Assembly (NCBI GenBank): GCA_963795415.1
Contig: CAWCHQ010000001.1
Span: forward strand, 2,728,001-2,792,000
Length of the DNA stretch: 64,000 bases
From: CAVSUZ01 sp963795415
GTDB lineage: Bacteria; Pseudomonadota; Alphaproteobacteria; Acetobacterales; Acetobacteraceae
Direction: 5' to 3'
The notes below the pieces were generated by a model, which ran no database searches, was not told the origin of the DNA, and saw only the letters and a list, made by a program, of their open reading frames with translations. Below are positions 26,957 to 35,209 of this stretch, one piece after another; position 1 is the first letter of the stretch, and each line of letters starts with the position of its first letter. A program made the translations under genes and the position numbers.

Positions 26957-27975
26957 ATGGAGGCTACCACAATCGGGCTGGATATCGCCAAGGCGGTGTT
27001 TCACGTGCATGTCGCTGACCACACCGGCAAGTGCTGAGCCGCAAGTTGCGTCGCGCGCAGCTCGAGCCGTTCTTCGCCAAGCATCCCAAGGCTGTGGTTG
27101 GCATGGAAGCGTGCGGCTCGGCGCATCACTGCGGCCGCGTCACTGCCGCGTTGGGCCATGAGGTACGGCTGATCCCGGCGTATGTCAAACCCTATGTCCG
27201 ACGCAACAAGACCGATGCACGCGATGCCGAGGCGATCTGCGAAGCCGTGACCCGCGCCAACATGCGGTTCGTGGCGATCAAGACCGTGGCGCAGCAGGCC
27301 TCGCGCGGGCTGGAACGCTCACTCGATCTGCTCACCCGACAGCCCATGCACTTGATGAACAGCCTCCGCAGCCTGCTGGCGGAAATCGGCATCGTCGCGC
27401 GCAGCGGCGCGCGTGGCTTTGCCGAGCTGCTGGCAGTGCTGAACGATGCGGCGGCGGAGATCCCCGAGGTGCTGCGTGAGAGTCTATGCCTGATGGCGCG
27501 GCACATCGACGCGCTCGCCGCATCGATTGTCGTGCTGGAAGCGCGGATCGAGGCACGGGCGCGACAGGACGCGGTGATGCGTCGGCTAATGACGATTCCG
27601 GGGATTGGGCCGATCACCGCCCACGCGGTGGTGACGGCGATCGGTGATGGCCGGCAGTTCCGCTGCGCGCGGGACCTCGCTGCGTGGTGCGGGCTGACCC
27701 GGTGGGAGCATGCCACGGCGGGGAGGTCGCGCGGGGGCAGGATCAGCCGGCAGGGTGAGAGGCGGCTGCGCACGCTGTTCGCTCTGGGGGCGAGCACCAT
27801 CATGCGGCATGCGCGCATGCACGGTGATCGCGCAACGGCGTGGCAGCGGACGATTCTGGCGTGCCGGCCGGTGAAGGTTGCGGTGATCGCACAGGCGGCG
27901 AGGACCGCGCGGATCGCCTGAGCGGTGCTGACCTCGGGCGAGGCGTATCGCGTGGCGGCACCGGCTGTGGCCTGA
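26957..27975 (+). pseudogene. IS110/IS1111-type transposase, frameshifted and truncated by a nonsense codon
   Basis: It starts MEATTIGLDIAKAVFHVHV with the DEDD catalytic Asp. The frame then stops at TGA 27032-27034 because bases are missing after GGCAAG at ~27030. The body continues in the next frame (LSRKLRRAQLEPFFAKHPK, KTDARDAEAICEAV, IPGIGPITAHAVV). It stops again at TGA 27919-27921, where homologues have Trp (ARIAW); the frame then goes on for 17 more family-like codons (AVLTSGEAYRVAAPAVA) to 27975. Two independent lesions show a dead copy, of a different IS110 subgroup from the one at 22.4 kb. Confidence 0.88.
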
Positions 27976-28114
27976 GCTGATGCGTCCCAGCCTACACCAG
28001 CCTGGCGCCTCATGGGAGGGCAGGCCGGGACGACGGGAGAGGGATAGCAATTTCCCCCAAGAAGCCGGCGGCCAGGGAGACTATGTGCGCGCCACGTGAA
28101 GAACGAGGTGATTG

Positions 28115-28609
28115 ATGACAGTGCGACGCTTTCCCGATGCTTTGCGCGCTGATGGGCCGGCGGCCGATCGTGCCGAACCGATGGGACTATACGGATGGCT
28201 GATCGGGAGCTGGCGCTTCGACGCCACCGTGTATCCCGATAGCACCCCGCCGCATCAGGGCGTGGGCGAGATCCATTTCGGCTGGGTGCTGGCCGGACGC
28301 GCCGTTCAGGATGTGTGGATCCTGCCGGGCGTGTTTCACGGCACGACGCTGCGGGTTTATGACCCAGGACTGGACGCGTGGCACATTCTGTGGAGCGATC
28401 CGGTGCGGCAGTACTACACGCGCCAGATCGGCCGCGCACGGGGGCGCGATATCGTGCAGGAGGGAACCAATGACGCGGGCCACCGGCTCCGCTGGAGCTT
28501 CACGGAAATTACCGGTGATGCTTTCCGCTGGCTGGGCGAGCGAGACGAGGACGGGACGTGGCATGTCCAGGCGGATTTTCGTGCGAAACGGAACGGAGAG
28601 GTTGCATGA
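28115..28609 (+). CDS. Hypothetical protein, DUF1579-like
   Basis: A protein of 164 residues with a conserved beta-rich pattern: GLYGWLIGSWRFDATVY, GEIHFGWVLAGRAVQDVW, and WHVQADFRAKRN at the end. This resembles small beta-barrel domains of the DUF1579 type seen in cytosolic proteins of unknown function. The ATG at 28115 is chosen; a TTG codon lies directly before it. The stop overlaps the start of the next gene by 4 bp (ATGA), so they form a pair with the VOC protein. Confidence 0.75.
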   Translation: MTVRRFPDALRADGPAADRAEPMGLYGWLIGSWRFDATVYPDSTPPHQGVGEIHFGWVLAGRAVQDVWILPGVFHGTTLRVYDPGLDAWHILWSDPVRQYYTRQIGRARGRDIVQEGTNDAGHRLRWSFTEITGDAFRWLGERDEDGTWHVQADFRAKRNGEVA

Positions 28610-28992
28610 TTGATCACGTTTCCATCGGCGTTCGCGACGTTACGCGTGCCAGGCGGTTTTATGACGCGGTGCTGAAGCCGCTGGGATATGTTTGCCGGCA
28701 CGAGAGCGGGGAATCGCTCGGGTACGGCGATGCGCGGCGGACGGCGTTCTGGGTGAGTGCGGTGAAGCGGCCAGTGCCGGCGGATCTCGAATCGGGGCTG
28801 CATATCTGCTTCGCAGCGCCAAGCCAGGCGAGCGTGGATGCGTTTCACGCGGCCGCGGTAGCTTCGGGCGGGTCCAGCAATGGCGGGCCGGGATTCAGGG
28901 CGGAATATGGGCCTGGGTACTACGCGGCGTTTGCGATCGATCCGGACGGATACAGGATCGAGGCGTATCTCAACGTCCCGCAGCAGTCGTAA
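28606..28992 (+). CDS. VOC-family (glyoxalase/bleomycin-resistance fold) protein
   Basis: A protein of 128 residues with one vicinal-oxygen-chelate domain: IDHVSIGVRDVTRARRFYD at the start, LHICFAAPSQASVDAF in the middle and FAIDPDGYRIEAY at the end, with possible metal ligands His4 and Glu near the C-terminus. VOC proteins isomerise, hydrolyse or sequester small molecules; the substrate is not known. The ATG at 28606 overlaps the preceding stop. Its 3' end overlaps the convergent gene by 23 bp. Confidence 0.9.
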   Translation: MIDHVSIGVRDVTRARRFYDAVLKPLGYVCRHESGESLGYGDARRTAFWVSAVKRPVPADLESGLHICFAAPSQASVDAFHAAAVASGGSSNGGPGFRAEYGPGYYAAFAIDPDGYRIEAYLNVPQQS

Positions 28993-29944
28993 CTGTTGAA
29001 AGATGCCGCGCCAGGGCGGCGAGGGGCTCGTCCCATCGCCCGGGCGCGGCCTGGCGGAAGAGGCGCATGGATGGATACCAGGGCAAGTCCGCGCGCTGAT
29101 CCATCCAGCGCCAGTCGGACTGGTGCTTCAGGAGCAGACAGACCGGGCGGGCGAGGGCGCCTGCGAGGTGGGCGAGCATGGTATCAACGGTTACGACCAC
29201 CCCGGTCGCGGCGATCAGCGCGGCGGTATGGAGTATGTCGTCAAGGGCATCGCCCGGGTTGACGCAGTCAATTTCCAGAGGCCCCGGCTGCAACTTCACC
29301 AGTTGTGCTGTCGGTGGAAGCGCGGCGGCGAGCATGGCGGGGTCGATGGAACGGCCGGGGTCCCAGTCGCCGCCGCGGCAGCAAAGGCCGATGGTGTTGG
29401 CGGCTGCTCGCTCCTGACTTTCTTTCGCGGGAATGACAAGAAGGGCGCCACCGGTTCCCTCGCGCGCTCTCTCGTAAGACTGAACGGGCGACGCGGGCGG
29501 CGCGGAGAGATAGGGCGGGGGCAGGCGCTCGGGCGGCAGGCGCAGGGCGTGGGGCACCTCCATGATCTCGATGTCGCATTCCGAGGCTGGGAGAGGTGCG
29601 TCCAACCGAAACGGAACCAGCCGGTCCACCCCGTCCAGGCTCCGCAGGAGCGGGATCAGCTCCGGCTGGGCCTCCAGCGTGACGTGTGCGGCGCGGCGGC
29701 GCAGTGCCGGAACGTAGCGCGCGAACTGAAGCGTATCGCCGAGACCGTGATAGCAGCGGACGAGAACGTTGCGGCGGTCGAACGCGCGGCCGTTCCAGAC
29801 GAAACGGAGATGGTAGGGCAGGCGCGGGTCGTCCGGCACTCCACGGCCCTGGGCGAGCACGCGGTCGTTGATGCGCCAGGCTTCCGCGAAGTCTCCCGCC
29901 CGGACCGCTGCTTCCCAGGCGGCGGCCGGGTCAGGTGCCGTCAT
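28970..29944 (-). CDS. ADP-heptose:LPS heptosyltransferase-like protein (GT9-type) with an in-frame REP insertion
   Basis: A protein of 324 residues with a GT-B fold of the type found in TPR-linked glycosyltransferases: VLVRCYHGLGDTLQFARYVP near 60 (donor/acceptor loop) and VVVTVDTMLAHLAGALARPV near 270. Between the two lobes, about 20-25 residues (AREGTGGALLVIPAKESQER region, near 160-185) do not look ancestral. They are encoded by a REP-like palindrome whose core is identical to one at 23959-23973. The gene overlaps the dodecin gene by 14 bp. The role is probably in cell-surface glycan synthesis. Confidence 0.75.
   Translation of the reverse strand: MTAPDPAAAWEAAVRAGDFAEAWRINDRVLAQGRGVPDDPRLPYHLRFVWNGRAFDRRNVLVRCYHGLGDTLQFARYVPALRRRAAHVTLEAQPELIPLLRSLDGVDRLVPFRLDAPLPASECDIEIMEVPHALRLPPERLPPPYLSAPPASPVQSYERAREGTGGALLVIPAKESQERAAANTIGLCCRGGDWDPGRSIDPAMLAAALPPTAQLVKLQPGPLEIDCVNPGDALDDILHTAALIAATGVVVTVDTMLAHLAGALARPVCLLLKHQSDWRWMDQRADLPWYPSMRLFRQAAPGRWDEPLAALARHLSTVTTAAGR
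29420..29440. repeat. REP-like family A core inside a coding gene
   Basis: TTTCGCGGGAATGAC is the exact reverse complement of the intergenic REP core at 23960-23974. It is flanked by further repeat-like sequence (CTGACTTTC and AAGAAGG) and is translated as part of the heptosyltransferase-like protein. Confidence 0.7.
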
Positions 29945-30146
29945 CCAGCCGGAAGCCGGCTTTGAGTGCCACCTGGTAGTCCTTGATCATCCCGTTCTCG
30001 AGGCAGCCGCGGATCTGCGTCACCTCAAACCAGCCGAGATGGCGCACCGAGACGTTGGCGCGGGTGATGGCGTTTTCGATCGCCTCTGAGATGCTGTTCT
30101 GCGATGTCCCGACCAGCTCGATCAGCTTGTACACCGGCTCGGCCAT
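29931..30146 (-). CDS. Dodecin family flavin-binding protein
   Basis: A protein of 71 residues from the ATG at 30146 (MAEPVYKLIELVGTSQNS). Dodecins form dodecamers that bind and store flavins in the cytosol. The family pattern is clear: SISEAIENAITRA, the flavin-contact Trp in LGWFEVTQIRG, and YQVALKAGFRL at the end. A longer frame from 30164 adds six residues that are not typical. It overlaps the next gene on the same strand by 14 bp. Confidence 0.93.
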   Translation of the reverse strand: MAEPVYKLIELVGTSQNSISEAIENAITRANVSVRHLGWFEVTQIRGCLENGMIKDYQVALKAGFRLDDGT

Positions 30147-30242
30147 GTGGGTTCTCCCGCTCATCGCTGGAAGTAACCGTTTCGGGGCCCCGAGGTTGCT
30201 GCAACCGATGCCGTCTGGCGGGTCCGTGGGTGGATGGTCGGG

Positions 30243-31175
30243 TCAAGCCCGGCCATGACCAGAAATGGGGATCTGCTCGAGGGTGCCCGGATAGGCGGCC
30301 TCGGCGCGCCAAAGGCGGCGGAACGTCAGCAACGCGGCGAGGGTGCTCATCATTGCGCCCGGAAAATAGACGATGAATCCGCCGATCTGCTGGTCCAGCA
30401 CGGCGCCGATATCGGGGAATAAGCGGCCGCACAGCGCATAAGATGGATAGAGATCGATCCCCGCCATGGCCACGGCAGCGCCGGCGATGATCTGCGGCAT
30501 CTGCACGGCAATGACGAGTATCAGCCGCGAAGCGAAAGACATCCTGGCGGGGGGACGGTCGCGCGGGTCAAGGATCAGAAACCAGAACAGCAGCCCGTCG
30601 AAAACCATGCTGGCGTTCATGGCGGTATAGAGCCCCGGGTCGAGCATAGCCCGGACGTGTACCGGCGGGGTGAGCCAAAGGATGATGAGGCCGGCGAACA
30701 GCACCCCCGCCACGAGCGGTTGCTGGACCACGCGCAGGACGGCCTGGATTGGGCGGGACTCGGCCAGGCAAACGATGCCGCGTGGCGATCCGCGGCGCAG
30801 CGTTTCACCGGGCCAGGAGAGGGCGATCAGAAACGGACCCAGGTGGTGCATGACCAAATGCTGGGTGCGGTTCAGGAAGAACATATGCAGTGCGAAATAC
30901 TCGAAGCGCGTCTGCAGGACAGCGTAGATGAGGCCGAGTCCGACGAAGAAGGCGGCCCGGCGAAGAGGAAGCGGCCGTTCCGGCGCCGGGGTGCGGCGCA
31001 GGCCGAGGCTGTAGTCCCACAGAGCGAGGCAGGTGCCGAGGAAAACCAGCCAGGAGAAATCCCAGGGCCCGAGGACGGGCATGGAGGCGGGATGGGCGGC
31101 CGACATCCAGGCCAGCAGGAAGCCGACCAGCAACGCCGCCCCGAACGCCGGGCAATGGGTGCGTGCTTCCGTCAT
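30243..31175 (-). CDS. CtaG-like cytochrome c oxidase assembly membrane protein
   Basis: A polytopic membrane protein of 310 residues with about seven transmembrane segments. It shows the caa3-type CtaG family pattern: histidines in LNRTQHLVMHHLGPFLIAL, then a Pro-rich loop (WLTPPVHVRAML) and MNASMVFDGLLFWF. These proteins take part in copper delivery to or assembly of heme-copper oxidases. A PCu(A)C copper chaperone gene lies just upstream on the same strand, which supports a copper role. Confidence 0.85.
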   Translation of the reverse strand: MTEARTHCPAFGAALLVGFLLAWMSAAHPASMPVLGPWDFSWLVFLGTCLALWDYSLGLRRTPAPERPLPLRRAAFFVGLGLIYAVLQTRFEYFALHMFFLNRTQHLVMHHLGPFLIALSWPGETLRRGSPRGIVCLAESRPIQAVLRVVQQPLVAGVLFAGLIILWLTPPVHVRAMLDPGLYTAMNASMVFDGLLFWFLILDPRDRPPARMSFASRLILVIAVQMPQIIAGAAVAMAGIDLYPSYALCGRLFPDIGAVLDQQIGGFIVYFPGAMMSTLAALLTFRRLWRAEAAYPGTLEQIPISGHGRA

Positions 31176-31266
31176 TGCGGGGGAGGCTGCTACGCGGAAA
31201 CCTCGGCTGCAACTGACGAAGGGGTTAGCGGTGACCCCTCACCCGGCTCGCTTCGCGAGCCAGCGG

Positions 31267-31360
31267 TTATTGCCCGTGTTATTGCCCGTCTTATTGCCCG
31301 TCTTATTGCCCGTCTTATTGCCCGTCTTATTTCCCGTCTTATTGCCCGTGTTATTGCCCC
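31267..31360. repeat. 12-bp tandem repeat (seven full units plus a partial)
   Basis: The unit is TTATTGCCCGTC/G: 31267-31278, 31279-31290, 31291-31302, 31303-31314, 31315-31326, 31327-31338 (one G to T change) and 31339-31350, then a partial unit TTATTGCCCC. The partial unit contains the stop codon and last codons of the PCu(A)C gene. This is a minisatellite that may vary in copy number. Confidence 0.95.
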
Positions 31361-31782
31361 TGGGGCCCGCGTACGGTGAATGGCTTGGTGATCTCGCGTT
31401 TGTCCTCGAAGCGGATCGTGACAGGCACCTGCGCGCCCGGTTTCATCGCCGCGCTCGGGTTCATGCACATCAGATGATAGCCGCCGGGCTGGAATTTTAC
31501 TTCGCCCCGCGCCGGCACCACGACCTGCGAAACCGGATCCATGTGTGCGGTGCCGTTTTCGCTGTGGCTCTGGTGCAGCATCACCGACCTGCACTCGGGT
31601 GACGAGGCGCCGATGATGACCACCGGCTTGGCGCCCACATTTGTGATGGTGAAGTAACCGCCTGCGGGGCTGCTTGGCGTGATGAAGCGGATCCAGGGAT
31701 CGGCGATGTTTACGGTCTGGATCTGGGCGAAGGCGGGCGGGGCTAACAGCGCGGGAAGCAGAGCGAACCAGGGCAGGCGCAT
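31351..31782 (-). CDS. PCu(A)C periplasmic copper chaperone
   Basis: A protein of 143 residues with a signal peptide (LPWFALLPALLAPPAFA) and the DUF461/PCu(A)C domain. Copper ligands appear as the Met/His set VMLHQSHSENGTAHMDPV and YHLMCMNPSAAM. It would carry Cu(I) in the periplasm to the CuA site of cytochrome oxidase. The stop TAA is the first triplet of a 12-bp minisatellite array. A CtaG-like gene lies downstream. Confidence 0.93.
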   Translation of the reverse strand: MRLPWFALLPALLAPPAFAQIQTVNIADPWIRFITPSSPAGGYFTITNVGAKPVVIIGASSPECRSVMLHQSHSENGTAHMDPVSQVVVPARGEVKFQPGGYHLMCMNPSAAMKPGAQVPVTIRFEDKREITKPFTVRGPQGQ

Positions 31783-31796
31783 GTGTGCGGTTTCCT

Positions 31797-32852
31797 TCAG
31801 GTCAGCTGGACAGCCCGATTTTCGGCGGCCGACAGGTCGATTGCGTCGGCGATTTGCAGCAGGTCGCGGCCGTCCTCACCGGTCAACACCGGAGCGCCCT
31901 GGTCGGTTCGGAGGAGGTTAAGGAAGGCGAGGGTCGAGCGGCGGAAGCTCTCGCCCCAGTCGGCGTTGAGATCCTGAAAGGCGGTGAGTTTTCCGTCTCG
32001 GTAGAGCGTGAGCACCGGTTCATCGAGCAGGCGTCCGGTGCAGCGGGTGAGGGTGAGGATGCCGGTTTCGCCGACGACCTCGAACCGGTCGTCATTGGCA
32101 TAATAGTCGGTGCGGATCTGCATCCCGGGGACGGCGAGAAGGTCCCAGATTGCGTGCACCGGCGGGTCGGCGTGGCGCCAGGTGAGGGTCGCGGGTGAGT
32201 CCAACATGCCGTTGGGGGATTCGTGCCAGTCGATGCGGGCGAAGACCTCCTGGATGGGGCCGAACAGCCAGCGCGCGGTGGCGAGCTTGTGGTGGCCGTC
32301 GTCGAAAGTCAGTCGGCCATGGCGGCGCCGTTGCGTCAGGGCGTAGCGCCAGCGCTGGGTCTGGGGTTCGACAGGCCATCCGCCGGCTGGGTTGCCGTGG
32401 AGCGTGCGCATGCGGAAGTGCAGTGGCCGGCCGATCGCGCCTTTCGCGATCAGGGCCTTCAGGCGTTCCAGGGGCGGGTAGGTCAGGAAGTTTTCGAACA
32501 GCTTCAGGTACTTGCCGGCGCGGCGGCCGGCTTCGATCATGCGGTCACATTCCGCGAGGGTCATCGCCATCGGCTTCTGCACGCTGACATGCAGGCCGGC
32601 GGCGAAGGCGGCCTCCGCCATCTCGGCGTGCACGGGGTGGGGAGTAAGGATTTCCACCATGTCCATGCCGTGGCGGAGGAGGGCGGCATAATCGGTGTAG
32701 GGGGCAGCGTCAGGGAAGTCGGTCTTGCGGCGCGCGAGGCGTTCGGGGCTGGCGTCGCAGATCGCGACCACTTGCGCGTCCGGGTTGTCGCGGTAGCCGC
32801 GGAAGTGCAGGTCGGCGATGCGGCCTAGTCCTGCGATGCCGACCCGGATCAT
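31797..32852 (-). CDS. Gfo/Idh/MocA-family NAD(P)-dependent oxidoreductase
   Basis: A dehydrogenase of 351 residues. The Rossmann N-terminus is VGIAGLGRIADLHFRGY, with EILTPHPVHAEMAEAA and the EKP-like VQKPMAMT motif (near 93); the C-terminal half is the Gfo_Idh beta-sheet domain. Substrates in this family are sugars, inositols or related carbonyls. It overlaps the next upstream gene by 4 bp (ATGA). Nearby amidohydrolases on the same strand suggest a small catabolic cluster. Confidence 0.92.
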   Translation of the reverse strand: MIRVGIAGLGRIADLHFRGYRDNPDAQVVAICDASPERLARRKTDFPDAAPYTDYAALLRHGMDMVEILTPHPVHAEMAEAAFAAGLHVSVQKPMAMTLAECDRMIEAGRRAGKYLKLFENFLTYPPLERLKALIAKGAIGRPLHFRMRTLHGNPAGGWPVEPQTQRWRYALTQRRRHGRLTFDDGHHKLATARWLFGPIQEVFARIDWHESPNGMLDSPATLTWRHADPPVHAIWDLLAVPGMQIRTDYYANDDRFEVVGETGILTLTRCTGRLLDEPVLTLYRDGKLTAFQDLNADWGESFRRSTLAFLNLLRTDQGAPVLTGEDGRDLLQIADAIDLSAAENRAVQLT

Positions 32853-33514
32853 GGCGCGAACCCCGTCTTGGTGCGCAGGTATTCGAGCCGGTAGAGGCCG
32901 CGCTGGAAAGGGGGCTGCGCGCCGGCGGCGGACAAGGCTTCATCGGGCAGCACGCCGGCGAGGGCGTCGGCGTCGGTCGCTTCCAGCAGGACGAACCACG
33001 CGGGCGGGACTTCGATATCCCTGCGGCCCCGCGTTTCGCTGGTGCGGATGCCGGAGGCGTCGAGGTCGGCGCGACAGAGATGGGCGCCGCAGATGCGGGC
33101 GCCGATCAGGCTGCGGGTCAGGACGCGAAGCGCGCCGATAGCCGTATCTTTGGCCGCAAAGCGGACAGTGAGCATGATGCCGCCTGCGCCCGGGCCGGTG
33201 GTTTCGAGCACTCGGGCGAGGGCGCGTGCGGTGTCGAGGAACTGGGAAGTGGTGGCCTTGGTGGCCGGCGTGGGGTCGTTCAGCCGGTTGGCGTAGTCCT
33301 GGCCTTTGAGAACCTCGATCGTGTCGGCCTCGTAGAGGGTGAAGAATTCGGGGCGGGTTGCGGGATCGATGGCGATGAAGCGGCGACCGCGCCGGAAGCC
33401 GGGGATGCCAACGCGCTCCGGCATGTGTTCGTTGATATGCCAGTCGTAGAACTGGGCGCGTGCGTCGGGCGCGATGCCGTTCCAGATCGCTACAACTGCT
33501 TCGCCGGGGAGCAT
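32849..33514 (-). CDS. Hypothetical protein with two ferredoxin-like (dabb-type) halves
   Basis: A protein of 221 residues with no firm family call. The N-terminal half reads like a dimeric alpha-beta barrel domain (FYDWHINEHMPERVGIPGFRRGRRF), and the C-terminal half has a similar opening-to-closing pattern (WFVLLEATDADAL ... QRGLYRLEYLRTK). Proteins of this look are found next to dehydrogenases and amidohydrolases for aromatic or lactone catabolism. It is translationally coupled to the Gfo/Idh gene downstream. Confidence 0.7.
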   Translation of the reverse strand: MLPGEAVVAIWNGIAPDARAQFYDWHINEHMPERVGIPGFRRGRRFIAIDPATRPEFFTLYEADTIEVLKGQDYANRLNDPTPATKATTSQFLDTARALARVLETTGPGAGGIMLTVRFAAKDTAIGALRVLTRSLIGARICGAHLCRADLDASGIRTSETRGRRDIEVPPAWFVLLEATDADALAGVLPDEALSAAGAQPPFQRGLYRLEYLRTKTGFAP

Positions 33515-33529
33515 CGGGTCAGGTGGATT

Positions 33530-33572
33530 TCAACACGAAGGGCAGAGAGGGCTCACGGAGGACCACGAAGAT
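33530..33572. repeat. Low-complexity CACGAAGG/CACGGAGG repeat
   Basis: AACACGAAGGGCAGAGAGGGCTCACGGAGGACCACGAAG, a short imperfect repeat of A-CAC-G(G/A)AGG. A related copy (ACACGGAGGGCCACGGAG) lies at 38919-38938. It fills the gap before the DUF29 remnant. Confidence 0.6.
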
Positions 33573-33645
33573 TTTCTCGATGAGCCTCCGTCTTTTCCTG
33601 ATGGCCTCCGCACAAGGTAGAAACATCGCCTGCCGCCCAGATGGT

Positions 33646-34084
33646 TTATATCGCGCTTAGAAGCTCATCCAAAGTAACGGGGCAAGCCTCGGGCAAAGAC
33701 AGGGGCTTCACACCGTCGATGTCCGGGGGCAGCCAGCGTAGCGCGCGCTGATAAAGTTCTTCGATGTCAATATGCTGGCGCATGGATGGGGCGAAGGTCC
33801 GGCGGGCCTCCCACCGGAAATGCTCGGCCTCGATGCGCCAGCGCGGAGCGGGAATGGAATTGGGCCAGGCAGCGACCTTCATCAACCTTCATCATATGTG
33901 CGAGTGCCTGAATGATAAGGGATTTGGCTGCTCGCAGCTCTCGCCGGCCCACGCTTTCCACTTCCTCCGCGATATTGAACCAATCGAGATCGGCATCGTT
34001 GACCCGTTCTCCGACTGCGAGCCGCCTCAGCAGGGCGGCCTGCCGCTCGGACCATTCCAGTACGTCTGACTGGTAGTCGCTCAT
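33646..34084 (-). pseudogene. DUF29 family protein broken by a 10-bp tandem duplication
   Basis: The first half (MSDYQSDVLEWSERQAALLR to IQALAHMMKV) and the second half (KVAAWPNSIPAPRWRIEA to LDELLSAI) are both typical DUF29 but in different frames. The switch coincides with an exact tandem repeat ACCTTCATCA at 33875-33884 and 33885-33894. Removing one copy gives HMMKVAAWPNS, the expected sequence. DUF29 proteins are small, often horizontally moved and of unknown function. The stop is at 33646-33648. Confidence 0.88.
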
Positions 34085-34087
34085 GTC

Positions 34088-35209
34088 TCACACACCATAG
34101 ACTGCGCGGGCATTCTCCCGGAACACAGCCCGGCGCTGTTCTTCAGTGAGGCGCAGAGGCAGGGCGCGGGCCGGGTCGTCGAAATCCCAGTGCGGGTAGT
34201 CGGTGGCAAACAGGACGCGGTCCCAGCCGAGCCAGTCGATCGCCTCGGCCAGGTGATGGCGGGGCTCGGGTTCCTCGACCGGCTGGGTGGTGAACCAGAC
34301 ATTGGAGCGGATGTAGTCGGAAGGCGGGCGCTTCAGATGCGGCACCTCGCGATGGAGCCTACGCCAGACCGCATCCATGCGCCAGGCGAGCGCAGGGGCC
34401 CAGGCCAGACCGGCCTCGATCAGCACGACCTTGAGCGTTGGGAAGCGTTCGAACACGCCTTCAAAGATCATGCTGACGAGCAGTGATTGCTGGGCCTGGG
34501 CGTGGCCGACCATCTCCTCGAGGTAGTAGGAGCCCCACCCGCCGGCGGAGATCGGCCAGCCGCCATAGCCGAAGGCGTGGATGCCGACGGGCAGGCCGGC
34601 GGCCGCGGCCGCTTCATAGATCGGCCAGTAGCGGCGGTTGCCCAGCGGCTCGGCGGTGCGGCTGAGGACCAGCACCTGCGCGAAATTGAGGTCGCCGGCG
34701 CGGCGTTCGATTTCGCGGACCGCGGCGGGCGGGTCCTCATAGGGCACGACGATTGAGCCGCGCAGGCGCGAGTCACGGGAGGTCCATTCGGCGATCTGCC
34801 ACTCATTCGTGGCGTGGGTAATGGCGGCGGAGAGTTCCGGGTTCTGGGCGCCCTGGCCGCTGGTGAGAGGGTTTAGGATGCCAAGGGCGACGTTGTTGGG
34901 GTCGAGGTGCTGGGCGGCCATGAATGCGGGATCGGTGCCGGGCATCTCTCCTTCCGGCCAGGCATCGCGGCGGCAGGCCTGAGGCTGGCCCTTCGGGTAG
35001 GCCGCGCCCTTTTCCCAGGGCTGGCGGTAGATCACGCCGAACTCGGCCACGTGGTCGCGCCAGCGGGGGGGGAGATAGGGGTGGAGAGACTTGCTGACGC
35101 CACCGATCCCGGTGCCGCGCGGGCGGGGGTGGATGTCGCAATCGGCGATGGCGAGTTTGGATGTGGCAGCCGGCTGGGCCACGGTGCGGTTCAGGACGTC
35201 GACGTTCAT
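34088..35209 (-). CDS. Amidohydrolase-2 family protein, copy 1
   Basis: A metal-dependent hydrolase or decarboxylase of 373 residues, of the amidohydrolase 2 group (ACMSD-like). It has the N-terminal metal motif DCDIHP, a central VGIHAFGYGGWP with the conserved His, and the C-terminal FATDYPHWDFDDP with the metal-binding Asp. It is followed, 4 bp overlapping, by a paralogue. The substrate could be an aromatic carboxylate or lactone. Confidence 0.9.
   Translation of the reverse strand: MNVDVLNRTVAQPAATSKLAIADCDIHPRPRGTGIGGVSKSLHPYLPPRWRDHVAEFGVIYRQPWEKGAAYPKGQPQACRRDAWPEGEMPGTDPAFMAAQHLDPNNVALGILNPLTSGQGAQNPELSAAITHATNEWQIAEWTSRDSRLRGSIVVPYEDPPAAVREIERRAGDLNFAQVLVLSRTAEPLGNRRYWPIYEAAAAAGLPVGIHAFGYGGWPISAGGWGSYYLEEMVGHAQAQQSLLVSMIFEGVFERFPTLKVVLIEAGLAWAPALAWRMDAVWRRLHREVPHLKRPPSDYIRSNVWFTTQPVEEPEPRHHLAEAIDWLGWDRVLFATDYPHWDFDDPARALPLRLTEEQRRAVFRENARAVYGV

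Noticed and set aside
27192..28439. 415-residue minus-strand ORF opposite the second IS110 transposase
   Set aside because: Ser/Arg-rich antisense frame without family features that crosses from the IS into an unrelated gene.
31267..31360. Possible CRISPR array
   Set aside because: The 12-bp units are directly tandem with no spacers, so it is a minisatellite. No CRISPR-like repeat-spacer pattern was noticed elsewhere.
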